NCBI RefSeq assembly: GCF_000014865.1
Contig: NC_008576.1
Location: 124,001-188,000, forward strand
Reading direction: 5' to 3'
DNA length: 64,000 bases
Source: Magnetococcus marinus MC-1
Lineage (GTDB): Bacteria; Pseudomonadota; Magnetococcia; Magnetococcales; Magnetococcaceae
Shown: positions 53,972 through 62,894 of the stretch, piece by piece
Layout of the letters: every line of letters begins with the position of its first letter
Position numbering within the stretch: the stretch's first letter is position 1
Notes under the pieces: generated by a model
Databases searched by the model: none
The model's input: the letters and a program-made list of their open reading frames with translations, nothing else
Told to the model about the DNA's origin: nothing
Position numbers and translations under genes: made by a program

Positions 53972-54988
53972 CTAAAAATGCGTCCAACCACTCTGCGCAA
54001 TACTCAATACCTCCCCACCCTGACGCACCACAACCCCAGGCCGCTCCCCAACCCCCACAACCTCACCAATCTCAACCAACGAAACCCCAACCTGATGCAC
54101 AATCTTCTCTACCTGATCCGCCGCCCCAGGCGATATGGCAAATAATAACTCATAATCCTCACCACCCGTTAACGCCAACTCCAACGCACTACGCCCATAC
54201 TGAGCAATCACACGCTGCGCCGACTCCGAAAACGGTAACTTCTCCACATCCACCACCGCACTAACCTGAGACGCCTCACAAATATGCTGCAAATCCGCAA
54301 GCAAACCATCCGATACATCAATACACGCATGCGCCAACGCCGCATCCTGTAACGCCATGCCTAACTGAATACGTGGCTCTGGTAAATGATGACGACGACT
54401 TAAATAACTCACATCATCCGCCAACATAGCAGGCAACTTACCCAATAAATGCGCCAAACCAAACGCCGAATCCCCCAACGTGCCAGAAAGATAAAGACGA
54501 TCCCCAACCTGCGCCCCCGAACGCGCCACCGCACGATGCTGACCAATCAAACCCAACATCTGTACCGTAATCACAATCTTCGCATTCGAACGGACCGTGT
54601 CCCCACCAACCAATGCCACGTGAAACATCTCCGAAGCCGCCTTAACCCCACGCGCAAACTCCTCCAACCAACTCTGCGAAGTGCGATTAGGTACCGCCAT
54701 CGACAGCAAATACCAACGAGGTAATCCACCCATCGCCGCAATGTCCGAAAGATTAACCGCTAACGCCTTCTGACCCAATAAATAAGGATCCGCATCACTG
54801 CTAAAATGTATCCCCTCAACCATCGTGTCCGTGGTCGCTAATAAATCCTGCGTGCGCGGTACCACCAAACAGGCCGCATCATCCCCAATACCAAGCTGTA
54901 CACCCTCCCCCTGCTTAGACTGAATCGGCGCAAAAATATGCTGAATCACCCCAAACTCACCCAGATTGGCAACGCTCTTATCACCCAT
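53972..54988 (-). CDS. thiL: Thiamine-monophosphate kinase
   Basis: A 338-residue enzyme making thiamine diphosphate from the monophosphate. It has GIGDDAACL, ATTDTMVEGIHF, LGQKALAVNLSDIAAMGG, VGGDTVRS and CIDVSDGLLADL, the metal and substrate motifs of the AIR synthase-like fold. ATG 54988 is preceded by CAGGAGTCC and lies 2 bp after the nusB stop. It is the last gene of the riboflavin operon. Sense codons near the 3' end avoid third-position C strongly, mirroring lapB. Confidence 0.95.
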   Translation of the reverse strand: MGDKSVANLGEFGVIQHIFAPIQSKQGEGVQLGIGDDAACLVVPRTQDLLATTDTMVEGIHFSSDADPYLLGQKALAVNLSDIAAMGGLPRWYLLSMAVPNRTSQSWLEEFARGVKAASEMFHVALVGGDTVRSNAKIVITVQMLGLIGQHRAVARSGAQVGDRLYLSGTLGDSAFGLAHLLGKLPAMLADDVSYLSRRHHLPEPRIQLGMALQDAALAHACIDVSDGLLADLQHICEASQVSAVVDVEKLPFSESAQRVIAQYGRSALELALTGGEDYELLFAISPGAADQVEKIVHQVGVSLVEIGEVVGVGERPGVVVRQGGEVLSIAQSGWTHF

Positions 54989-54990
54989 CT

Positions 54991-55488
54991 CTAGGACTCC
55001 TGTGTATCCCACACCCGCATAGGCGCAGCATCTTCTTCACGTACCAAATTGGCGACCTTGTCCATCACACCGTTAACAAAACGGCTGGACTCCTCCCCAC
55101 CAAAACGCTTGGATAACTCAATCGCCTCGTTAAGGATCACCCGATGCGGTACCTCCGGCTGCTTGAGTAACTCATAAATACCCAACCGTAAAATATTATG
55201 GTCCACCACCGAAAAACGATCCATCGACCAAGCCGCACCCGCACGCCCAATCCAGCTATCCAAAACCTCCCGCTCGGCCTCAACCCCCAACGTCAGCTGG
55301 CTAAAATAATCCTGATCCATCCCCTCCGAATGCGGATCCTCCAGCATATTCCGTAGCGCTGGCCCCACCGGATCATGGGCAATCTCACAGCCATACAATA
55401 CCTGTAAGGCAATCTCACGAGATTTGCTGCGTCCACCCCGACGCATGGTGTTGCGGGATTTGCCCGACTTGTCCGATTTATGCGCCAT
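54991..55488 (-). CDS. nusB: Transcription antitermination factor NusB
   Basis: A 165-residue all-helical protein that binds boxA with ribosomal protein S10 for rRNA antitermination. Family segments include SREIALQVLYG, VVDHNILRLGIYELL and VILNEAIELSKRFGGEESSRFVNGV, interrupted only by variable loops. It lies between ribH and thiL, the usual order. Confidence 0.95.
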   Translation of the reverse strand: MAHKSDKSGKSRNTMRRGGRSKSREIALQVLYGCEIAHDPVGPALRNMLEDPHSEGMDQDYFSQLTLGVEAEREVLDSWIGRAGAAWSMDRFSVVDHNILRLGIYELLKQPEVPHRVILNEAIELSKRFGGEESSRFVNGVMDKVANLVREEDAAPMRVWDTQES

Positions 55489-55497
55489 TCCCGATCC

Positions 55498-55968
55498 TTA
55501 CATACCATCCAGAAGATTGATCATCTCAATAACAGAAATGGTCGCTTCCCAACCCTTGTTGCCCGCCTTGGTCCCCGCCCGATCAATGGCTTGCTCCACC
55601 GTATCCGTGGTCAAAACACCAAAACCAATGGGCATATCATAGGCCAAACTAATCGAAGCAACTCCCTTCGTTACCTCCGACGAAACATAATCAAAATGAG
55701 GCGTCGAACCACGTATTACCGCACCCAAACAGACAATACCATCATATTTGCCACTCTTAGCCGCCTTCTGCGCCACCAACGGTAGCTCAAAGGCACCCGG
55801 TACCCGCGCAACCGTAATATCCTCACGCTTGCCACCATGACGCACAATGCAATCAATCGCCCCTTCCAACAAACGCTCGGTAATAAAGCTGTTAAAACGG
55901 GACAAAAGCAGGCAGAACTTCTTGCCATCAACGGTCAGATGACCCTCCAGCTCAATAATATCGCCCAT
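55498..55968 (-). CDS. ribH: 6,7-dimethyl-8-ribityllumazine synthase
   Basis: A 156-residue lumazine synthase that condenses the ribulose-derived four-carbon unit with the pyrimidine intermediate. It has [47 protein letters not shown] and [25 protein letters not shown] lies before the ATG. It lies 18 bp after ribBA and 9 bp before nusB. Confidence 0.97.
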
Positions 55969-55986
55969 GTCCTCTCCTTCTCGTCG

Positions 55987-57213
55987 TTAAGATTCGTTGG
56001 ATTCCGGGAACTGCCGTAGCATATGCCCCAACTTGTGCTTCTTGGCCCGTAAATAGCGCTCGTTGGTCATGCCCGATTTAATCTCCAACGGAACCCGATC
56101 CACCACATCCAGACCATATCCTGTCAAACCCACAATCTTTTTCGGATTGTTGGTCATCAATTTCATATGGGTTACACCCAGATCCTTCAAAATCTGCGCA
56201 CCAATACCATAATCCCGCAAATCCGCAGAAAAACCCAAAGCCTCGTTGGCCTCAACCGTATCCTGCCCCTCATCCTGCAAATTGTAAGCATGCATCTTGT
56301 TGATCAATCCAATACCGCGCCCCTCCTGCCGCAGATAGACAATCACACCCCGCCCCTCTTGACCAATCTGCTCCATCGCCGCCTGTAACTGGGGACCACA
56401 ATCACACCGCAACGAACCAAACATATCCCCCGTCAAACACTCCGAATGCACCCGTACCAACACCGGCGAACCATCATCCACATTGCCCTTAACCAACGCC
56501 ACATGCTGGTGTTGATCCACATCATTGGTATAGGCCACCAATTTCCACTCACCACCATAGGCACTCGGTAGCCGTGTCTCCACCGCACGATGCACCAATT
56601 GTTCAGTCTGACGACGATAGGCAATCAAATCCGCAATGGTCCCCAGTTTGATCCCCATCTGCTTGGCCAACGGAATCAAATCCGGCACCCGCGCCATGGT
56701 GCCGTCATCCTTCAAAATCTCGCAAATCACCGCCGCCGGCTTTAAACCACTCAGCCGTGCCAAATCCACCGAAGCCTCTGTGTGACCAGCCCGCACCAAA
56801 ACCCCACCATCCTTAGCCACCAGTGGAAAAACATGACCCGGACGCGATATATCCTCCGGGCCGCTGGTGTCCGCAATGGCGGCCTCAATGGTACGCGCCC
56901 GATCCTGCGCCGAAATGCCCGTCGTAACCCCTACCTTAGCCTCAATGGAGACCGTAAAGGCGGTCTTAAACTTGGCGTCATTATCCACCACCATTAAAGG
57001 CAGTTGTAGCTTCTCGACCCGTGCCTGCGTCAGGGAGAGGCAAATCAAACCCCGACCATGCTTGGTCATAAAGTTAACCGCTGGCGCGTCGCAAAACTCC
57101 GCCGCAACAATCAGGTCGCCCTCATTTTCACGGTTCTCATCATCAACCAAGATAACCATCTTACCTTGGCGAAAATCTTCCAGTATTTCCGTAATGGAAT
57201 TGAAATCGGACAT
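55987..57213 (-). CDS. ribBA: Bifunctional RibBA (DHBP synthase / GTP cyclohydrolase II)
   Basis: A 408-residue fusion. The N-terminal RibB half has [24 protein letters not shown] and [14 protein letters not shown]. The C-terminal RibA half has [20 protein letters not shown] (zinc cysteines), [11 protein letters not shown] and [12 protein letters not shown]. Both catalytic halves look intact. ATG 57213 is chosen over an in-frame TTG at 57231. It follows ribE by 10 bp. Confidence 0.97.
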   Translation of the reverse strand: MSDFNSITEILEDFRQGKMVILVDDENRENEGDLIVAAEFCDAPAVNFMTKHGRGLICLSLTQARVEKLQLPLMVVDNDAKFKTAFTVSIEAKVGVTTGISAQDRARTIEAAIADTSGPEDISRPGHVFPLVAKDGGVLVRAGHTEASVDLARLSGLKPAAVICEILKDDGTMARVPDLIPLAKQMGIKLGTIADLIAYRRQTEQLVHRAVETRLPSAYGGEWKLVAYTNDVDQHQHVALVKGNVDDGSPVLVRVHSECLTGDMFGSLRCDCGPQLQAAMEQIGQEGRGVIVYLRQEGRGIGLINKMHAYNLQDEGQDTVEANEALGFSADLRDYGIGAQILKDLGVTHMKLMTNNPKKIVGLTGYGLDVVDRVPLEIKSGMTNERYLRAKKHKLGHMLRQFPESNES

Positions 57214-57223
57214 AGTACCGTCT

Positions 57224-57895
57224 TTAAGCAAATCCGCGCTCTTTTAAGAACGCTTCCGTGATGCCGTGGTCGCTACCCTTAACCGCGCAGTTGCCACCCC
57301 GACGTAAGAGCCGCTCAACATAACGACCCAAGAGATCTGTCTCTACATTCACCCGACCGCCCACCGCAAGCCCGCCCAAGGTGGTCTTGCGCTGTGTCAG
57401 CGGAATAACATTGATCGAAAACCGTGTGGCATCCTCACCATCGGCAACCTGATTGACCGTTAAGCTAATCCCGTCAATGGCTATAGAGCCCTTGGGTATA
57501 ATATAGCGCCCAATCTCTCCCGGCACACGGAACCAAAGTTCCATCGAACCGCCACGGGGCTGCTGCGACTCCAACCACCCCACCGCGTCCACATGGCCCT
57601 GCACCAAATGCCCGTCCAGACGCCCCCCCATGCGCAGGGCGCGTTCCAGATTAACCGCAGCACCCACCTGTAGGGCAGCAAACGTGGTTTTGGCAACAGA
57701 CTCCTGAGAAACTTCCACCGTAAACTGACGACCCGCCATCTGCGTCACCGTCAAACAGGCACCACTTACCGCAATAGAGTCCCCCAACTTAACCTCAGCC
57801 ATGGGCAGATCACTCTGCACAGAAAGTTGCCACTCACCATGACCCTTTCTCAGCGCCGCCACCTGACCAACCGTCTCAATTAATCCTGTAAACAT
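57224..57895 (-). CDS. ribE: Riboflavin synthase alpha chain
   Basis: A 223-residue trimer-forming enzyme with two lumazine-binding repeats. It begins [10 protein letters not shown], with [13 protein letters not shown] and [12 protein letters not shown] in the first repeat and [15 protein letters not shown] in the second. ATG 57895 has GGAGAGCG before it; the in-frame ATG at 57928 is rejected because the family always begins at MFTG. It is separated from ribD by about 200 bp. Confidence 0.96.
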   Translation of the reverse strand: MFTGLIETVGQVAALRKGHGEWQLSVQSDLPMAEVKLGDSIAVSGACLTVTQMAGRQFTVEVSQESVAKTTFAALQVGAAVNLERALRMGGRLDGHLVQGHVDAVGWLESQQPRGGSMELWFRVPGEIGRYIIPKGSIAIDGISLTVNQVADGEDATRFSINVIPLTQRKTTLGGLAVGGRVNVETDLLGRYVERLLRRGGNCAVKGSDHGITEAFLKERGFA

Positions 57896-58102
57896 GGTTC
57901 GCGCTCTCCATTGAAACAGGCTATCCATGCCCCAGATCGTGGATCATCCACCCTACAACGGCAACAACCATGCAAGGTAAATCTATAAAAAGAACCGTTC
58001 AACACGACCCATCGCCGCGATTATCCTCCAAATGAGGATAAAATAGAAAGAAAACCCCACCAAACCCGCCGCCAAATATGGCTCAGTTGGGCATCCTCCC
58101 CC
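57896..58102. other. Spacer between ribD and ribE
   Basis: About 207 bp with a small TTATCCTC/GAGGATAA hairpin near 58020-58041. No FMN riboswitch signature is seen here or upstream of ribD. It may hold an internal promoter. Confidence 0.35.
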
Positions 58103-59233
58103 TTAGCCTTCGGTGGCACCATACACCACGCAGCCCTCAACCAACAGATCCCCATCCAGCGAGGTCAGGGTAACATGGTCCAATCGCGGTGCTTCCGTCA
58201 ATTTAGCCGCCCCCAAGCTATCCAATATACCCGACGCCTCACGTCCACCAATCAACATCGGGGCCATGAACAGCGCAATCCGGTCCACCAGCCTTTTGTC
58301 CAATAAAGCACCGGATAATACACCACCAGCCTCAGCCAACACGCTGGTAATCTCGCGCTTCGCCAATTTTTCCATCAGATCGTAAAGATCTACCCGTCCT
58401 GTATCATCCTCGGCGCACATGATCACCTCAACGCCGGGCAGCAAAGCAAACAGCGCACGCTTCTCCTCTGGAGCCCGTAAGGTGGTGGCCACCCATACCG
58501 GCGCGGTGGAGTCAGGATTGATAACCCCCGCATTTTCAGAAAGTTTTAAGCTGCTGTCCACCACAACCCGGATTGGATCCCGTCCCCCCTTTAACCGGCA
58601 GGTAAGTCGTGGATCATCCGCCAGCACGGTTTGAATGCCGGTTAAAATCACATCATGGGTATCGCGCAAACGGTGGCCTCGTTTACGGGCAGCTTCGCCA
58701 GTAATCCACTGGCTATGGCGCTCGCGGGTAGCGGTTTTACCATCCAGAGAGGCCGCCGATTTCAGCGTAACCATGGGTCGATTGTGCAAAATACGGGTAA
58801 TAAACGGACGGATCAACATCTGGGCGGCTTCTTCCCGCACCCCTACCTGCACCACCACCCCCGCCTGTTTCAAGCGTTGAAAACCCTGACCAGAGACCAG
58901 CGGATTCGGATCTTCCATGGCAGCCACCACCCGCCGAATGCCTGCTTTAATCAGCCCTTCACAGCAGGGTGGTGTGCGGCCATGATGACTGCATGGTTCC
59001 AGGGTCACATAAGCGGTAGCCCCACGGGCCGCCTCGCCGGCCATACGCAGAGCCTCAACCTCAGCATGGGGGCCGCCAGCCTTGCGGTGCCACCCTCTGC
59101 CGATGATGCGATCCTCTTTTACAATCACACAGCCCACGGTAGGGTTGGGTCGTGTGCGCCCTAGGCCGCGTGCGGCCAAACGTAAGGCGTGGTCCATATA
59201 GGCGCGATCTTTACCAGCATCGGGTTTGGCCAT
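58103..59233 (-). CDS. ribD: Bifunctional riboflavin biosynthesis protein RibD
   Basis: A 376-residue deaminase-reductase. The N-terminal deaminase has GGPHAEVEAL and TLEPCSHHGRTPPC (zinc His and Cys residues). The C-terminal reductase has RPMVTLKSAASLDGKTA and DVILTGIQTVLADDPRLTC. ATG 59233 follows GAGGGTAGAGATC; an in-frame extension to 59329 is rejected. nrdR, often between glyA and ribD in related bacteria, is absent here. Confidence 0.96.
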   Translation of the reverse strand: MAKPDAGKDRAYMDHALRLAARGLGRTRPNPTVGCVIVKEDRIIGRGWHRKAGGPHAEVEALRMAGEAARGATAYVTLEPCSHHGRTPPCCEGLIKAGIRRVVAAMEDPNPLVSGQGFQRLKQAGVVVQVGVREEAAQMLIRPFITRILHNRPMVTLKSAASLDGKTATRERHSQWITGEAARKRGHRLRDTHDVILTGIQTVLADDPRLTCRLKGGRDPIRVVVDSSLKLSENAGVINPDSTAPVWVATTLRAPEEKRALFALLPGVEVIMCAEDDTGRVDLYDLMEKLAKREITSVLAEAGGVLSGALLDKRLVDRIALFMAPMLIGGREASGILDSLGAAKLTEAPRLDHVTLTSLDGDLLVEGCVVYGATEG

Positions 59234-59411
59234 GATCTCTACCCTCAGACGGTGGCGATATTGGAACCGGAATGATACAAAGCGGTGGTAAGATATGGCT
59301 AGGCATCCATACAACCAGCAGCCCAGCACCCCATGAATGGCTCAGGGTAGGGGACGCATTTAGCCCAATTCAACAGACCAAATGCGCCGCCTTATGTGAT
59401 GAAGATCCCTG

Positions 59412-60680
59412 TTAAATGTCTGCGTAGATTGGGAATTTTTGGCACAAAGCATCCACTTCTTTATGCACCTCAGCCTCAATGGCCGGATCTCCCGCACCGC
59501 CGCTGGCTGCTACCGCATCCACCACCCGCACGATCAGGCGACCCACCGCACGAAAGGCCTCTTCATCAAATCCACGGGTGGTCGCAGCGGGGGTACCAAG
59601 GCGTACACCCGAGGTGATGAAAGGACTGCGTGGATCGTTGGGGATGGCGTTTTTATTACAGGTTAGACCTGCCCGCTCCAACGCATGTTCCGTATCTTTG
59701 CCGGTGATATCGCGGCTGGTAAGATCCACCAACATAAGATGGTTGTCTGTCCCGCCGGAGACGATACGCAGTCCCCCCTCCACCAATACCTCAGCCAAGG
59801 CGACAGCATTTTTACGCACCTGTTGAGTGTAGATCTTAAATTCAGGTGAGAGCGCCTCTTTAAAAGCCACCGCTTTAGCGGCAATCACATGCATCAACGG
59901 GCCACCCTGAATACCGGGGAAGATCTTGGAGTTGATCTTTTTCGCCAGCTCTTCATCGTTGGTTAAAATCATACCGCCACGGGGACCGCGCAGGGTCTTA
60001 TGGGTGGTGGTGGTCACAATATCGGCATGGGGGAAGGGGCTGGGGTGTTCGCCGGTGGCCACTAAACCGGCAAAGTGCGCCATATCCACCACCAGTTTGG
60101 CACCCACGGCATCGCAGATTTCACGAAATTTGGCAAAATCAATGATACGGCTGTAGGCCGAGGCACCCGCAACGATAATGGCGGGTTTATGCTCCATGGC
60201 CAAGGCTTGCACCTGATCAAAGTCGATGCGCTCAGACTCTCCATTCAAGCCATACTGCACCGCATTGTAGATCTGGCCGGAAAAGTTAACCTTGGCACCG
60301 TGGGTCAAATGTCCACCATGGGCCAGCGACATGCCCAGGATGGTGGAACCCGCCGGGGCAATGGCCATAAAGGCTGCCATGTTGGCCTGGGAACCGGAGT
60401 GGGGTTGAACGTTGGCGTAGGCGCAACCAAAGAGCTGCTTGGCCCGTTCGATGGCCAGTACCTCCACCTTATCCACAAACTCACAACCGCCATAATAGCG
60501 TTTGGCGGGGTAGCCTTCGGCATACTTATTGGTCATGACGCTGCCCTGAGCGGCCATCACCGCCGGGCTGACAATATTTTCCGAAGCGATCAGTTCGATC
60601 TGATGGCGCTGACGCCCCAGTTCCTCATCAATGGCGGATTGCACTTCAGGATCGAAGCTTTTCAGGTCGGCAGTATTCAT
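59412..60680 (-). CDS. glyA: Serine hydroxymethyltransferase
   Basis: A 422-residue PLP enzyme making glycine and methylene-tetrahydrofolate from serine. It has [47 protein letters not shown], the PLP-lysine motif [14 protein letters not shown] and [17 protein letters not shown] lies ahead of the ATG at 60680. It is downstream of rpiB by about 67 bp and upstream of ribD. Confidence 0.98.
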   Translation of the reverse strand: MNTADLKSFDPEVQSAIDEELGRQRHQIELIASENIVSPAVMAAQGSVMTNKYAEGYPAKRYYGGCEFVDKVEVLAIERAKQLFGCAYANVQPHSGSQANMAAFMAIAPAGSTILGMSLAHGGHLTHGAKVNFSGQIYNAVQYGLNGESERIDFDQVQALAMEHKPAIIVAGASAYSRIIDFAKFREICDAVGAKLVVDMAHFAGLVATGEHPSPFPHADIVTTTTHKTLRGPRGGMILTNDEELAKKINSKIFPGIQGGPLMHVIAAKAVAFKEALSPEFKIYTQQVRKNAVALAEVLVEGGLRIVSGGTDNHLMLVDLTSRDITGKDTEHALERAGLTCNKNAIPNDPRSPFITSGVRLGTPAATTRGFDEEAFRAVGRLIVRVVDAVAASGGAGDPAIEAEVHKEVDALCQKFPIYADI

Positions 60681-60747
60681 GATGGATCAGGTCCTTCCCA
60701 CAACGTAGGGCATGTTGGTTTTGAGTATGCTATGTAAAACCCGGTTT

Positions 60748-61194
60748 TTATACCTCACGGGCGTTGGATTCAATTTTGTCCAGTCGGCGCTGATGGCGTC
60801 CCCCGGCATAGGGGGTATCCAGCCAGAGGTCGAGCATCTCTTCGGCCACCGCAGGACCGGTGGTACGACCACCCAGCACCAACACGTTGGCGTCATTATG
60901 TTCACGGCACAGACGGGCGGTGTAGGCATCATGGCAGAGTGCCGCGCGAATACCGGCAAAGCGGTTGGCGGCAATGGAGATCCCGATGCCGGTACCGCAC
61001 AACAGCACGCCACGATCGCCAGCACTGGCCAGCACCGCTTTACACAGGGTAGCGGCATAATCGGGGTAGTCTACCGAGGTCGTTCCATCACAGCCCAGGT
61101 CCACCAGCTCGACACGATCCCGTTTGGCCAAGTACGCCATAAGGTGCTGTTTCAGCTCGCTGGCGCCATGGTCGCAGGCAAAAAAAATGCGCAT
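60748..61194 (-). CDS. rpiB: Ribose-5-phosphate isomerase B
   Basis: A 148-residue RpiB/LacAB-type isomerase. It begins MRIFFACDHGASELKQHL, with SVDYPDYAATLCKAV, GVLLCGTGIGISIAANRFAG (active Cys) and EHNDANVLVLGGR. The length is typical. It starts the rpiB-glyA-rib gene series common in alphaproteobacteria and is divergent from the glycosyltransferase. Confidence 0.95.
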   Translation of the reverse strand: MRIFFACDHGASELKQHLMAYLAKRDRVELVDLGCDGTTSVDYPDYAATLCKAVLASAGDRGVLLCGTGIGISIAANRFAGIRAALCHDAYTARLCREHNDANVLVLGGRTTGPAVAEEMLDLWLDTPYAGGRHQRRLDKIESNAREV

Positions 61195-61501
61195 GTTAAG
61201 GCTGCTCCGTGGTTAAGGAGATGTTTTGCAGACCGCACATTATAGCGAAAAAAGCCCAAGATAACATCGACAATCACATACGTGAACGATTTACACCATC
61301 TTTCAATGGGATAACTTAGGCACGGTGATGGGCTGAGATGATTTTAAAGACCAAAACACAGGAAGCTCAAGAGCCCTCCGTACAAAATGTTGCGGACGCA
61401 CATTTTGGCCGCTGATCCATCGCTGGCCGTGCCCCCGCTCGGGCAAACATGCTACCCTCATGGCTTTGGGGTTCATTTTCTTTAATGAGGGTCATAATAC
61501 C
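61195..61501. other. Divergent rpiB/glycosyltransferase region
   Basis: About 307 bp expected to carry both promoters. No gene or clear operator seen. Confidence 0.4.
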
Positions 61502-62671
61502 ATGCCGCCTACCAAACACCCTCTTTCCGTGGCCTATGTCAACAGCATCGACCTGCCGGATAATCGACGGGCCCATGCCATGCAGATGCTTAAAAATGGA
61601 CAGGCTTGGTCCCAGTGCGTGGAGCAATTTGAATTTATTACCAATGTCTGGTGGCATAATCGCAACCGCCTAACCGTTGAAAATATGGCGGCCTTTTATG
61701 GACTAACCCACCCCTTTACCCTAATCCCCTATCCCCTGCGCCGTTTAGAGCAGTCGCAATATCGTTGGCTGCGTGAGCTCTATTTTCAATTGGCCGCTTG
61801 GCGTTGTAAGCGCAAACGGGTTGATCTGGTCTATACCCGCACCTATCCCCTGCTGGCATACACGCTGAAATTGGGTATCCCTACCGTGGTGGAAACCCAC
61901 AGCCCACCTGGTCGAAATGAAGAGGCTGACGCCATGCTGAGTCTGGCCGACCATCCAAATTTAGTGGCCTTGACCACCATCTCCGAACCTTTGGCTGAGA
62001 GGTATCGTGCCTTTGGCGTGCCCGCCGATAAAATCATGGTGCTGCCCGATGGGGTGGATTTGGAACGCTTTGAACCGGCCCTAACCCTTGCCGAAGCACG
62101 ACAGCAGTTGGGCCTGCCCCTTAATCAGAGCATCGCGACCTATGTGGGGCACCTCTACGAGGGACGCGGCATTGATACCCTGCTGAGTGCGGCACTCAAG
62201 CAACCCAAGGTGCTGTTTTTAATTGTTGGTGGTTATGCCAAGGATATGGAGCGCTGGCAGCATCGTGCCGCGCAGATGGGGCTGGAAAACGTACGCTTTG
62301 AAGGCTTTGTGGCCAATGAACGGGTGCCGCTCTATCTATGGGCAGGGGATGTTCTGGTCATGCCCTACGGCAACGCTTGTACCACCACCGAGTGGATGTC
62401 GCCTCTAAAACTGTTTGAATACATGGCGGCCGGTCGGCCCATTATTGCATCGGATTTCCCCATTTTGCGGGAGGTACTTGAGAATGGGAAAAACGGCCTA
62501 CTGGTTCCACCAGATGATGGCGAGGCGTTGGCCGCAGCCATGGATGCGTTGCTGGCCGATGCACCAAGGCGGCAGGCACTGGGGGCGGCGGCTCTGCACC
62601 AAGTAAGGCCATACAGTTGGGTCAATCGGGTGGAGCAGGTTATCAACCGCTTTAATCGCTATGGCCAATGA
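61502..62671 (+). CDS. Glycosyltransferase family 4 protein
   Basis: A 389-residue GT-B glycosyltransferase. The acceptor half begins KHPLSVAYVNSIDLPDNRRA. The donor half has VLPDGVDLERFEP, YVGHLYEGRGIDTLL and the GT4 signature SPLKLFEYMAAGRPIIASDF with its glutamate, then ENGKNGLLVPPDD. The sugar and acceptor are unknown, probably for envelope or exopolysaccharide. ATG 61502 has GAGGGTC ahead. It is monocistronic, ending before a shared terminator. Confidence 0.88.
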   Translation: MPPTKHPLSVAYVNSIDLPDNRRAHAMQMLKNGQAWSQCVEQFEFITNVWWHNRNRLTVENMAAFYGLTHPFTLIPYPLRRLEQSQYRWLRELYFQLAAWRCKRKRVDLVYTRTYPLLAYTLKLGIPTVVETHSPPGRNEEADAMLSLADHPNLVALTTISEPLAERYRAFGVPADKIMVLPDGVDLERFEPALTLAEARQQLGLPLNQSIATYVGHLYEGRGIDTLLSAALKQPKVLFLIVGGYAKDMERWQHRAAQMGLENVRFEGFVANERVPLYLWAGDVLVMPYGNACTTTEWMSPLKLFEYMAAGRPIIASDFPILREVLENGKNGLLVPPDDGEALAAAMDALLADAPRRQALGAAALHQVRPYSWVNRVEQVINRFNRYGQ

Positions 62672-62835
62672 AGGTTGCGTTTGGGGGGTTGATGCGGCTC
62701 CAGGGTCGCGGCCTCTGGTGGGGTCGTAGGGCAAAGTCCCTCGTGGGCTCTGGGGCGAAGAGCCCGGAGGCGTAACCGTATGCCCCAGCAATGACACGCT
62801 GATTGGCGCCTTTGTTGGCCCATATGAGACCCCTT

Positions 62836-62872
62836 GAAAAAAGGCCCATCGGTTAGGATGGGCCTTTTTTTA
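62836..62872. terminator. Bidirectional terminator between glycosyltransferase and rpsA
   Basis: AAAAAAGGCCCATC and GATGGGCCTTTTTTT pair around GGTTAG with A and T tracts on both sides. It serves convergent genes. Confidence 0.92.
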
Positions 62873-62894
62873 TTCAGATATGCAGGAGCATAGC

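Noticed and set aside
59234-59411. FMN riboswitch upstream of ribD
   Set aside because: The conserved FMN-element segments were looked for here and before ribE and are absent.
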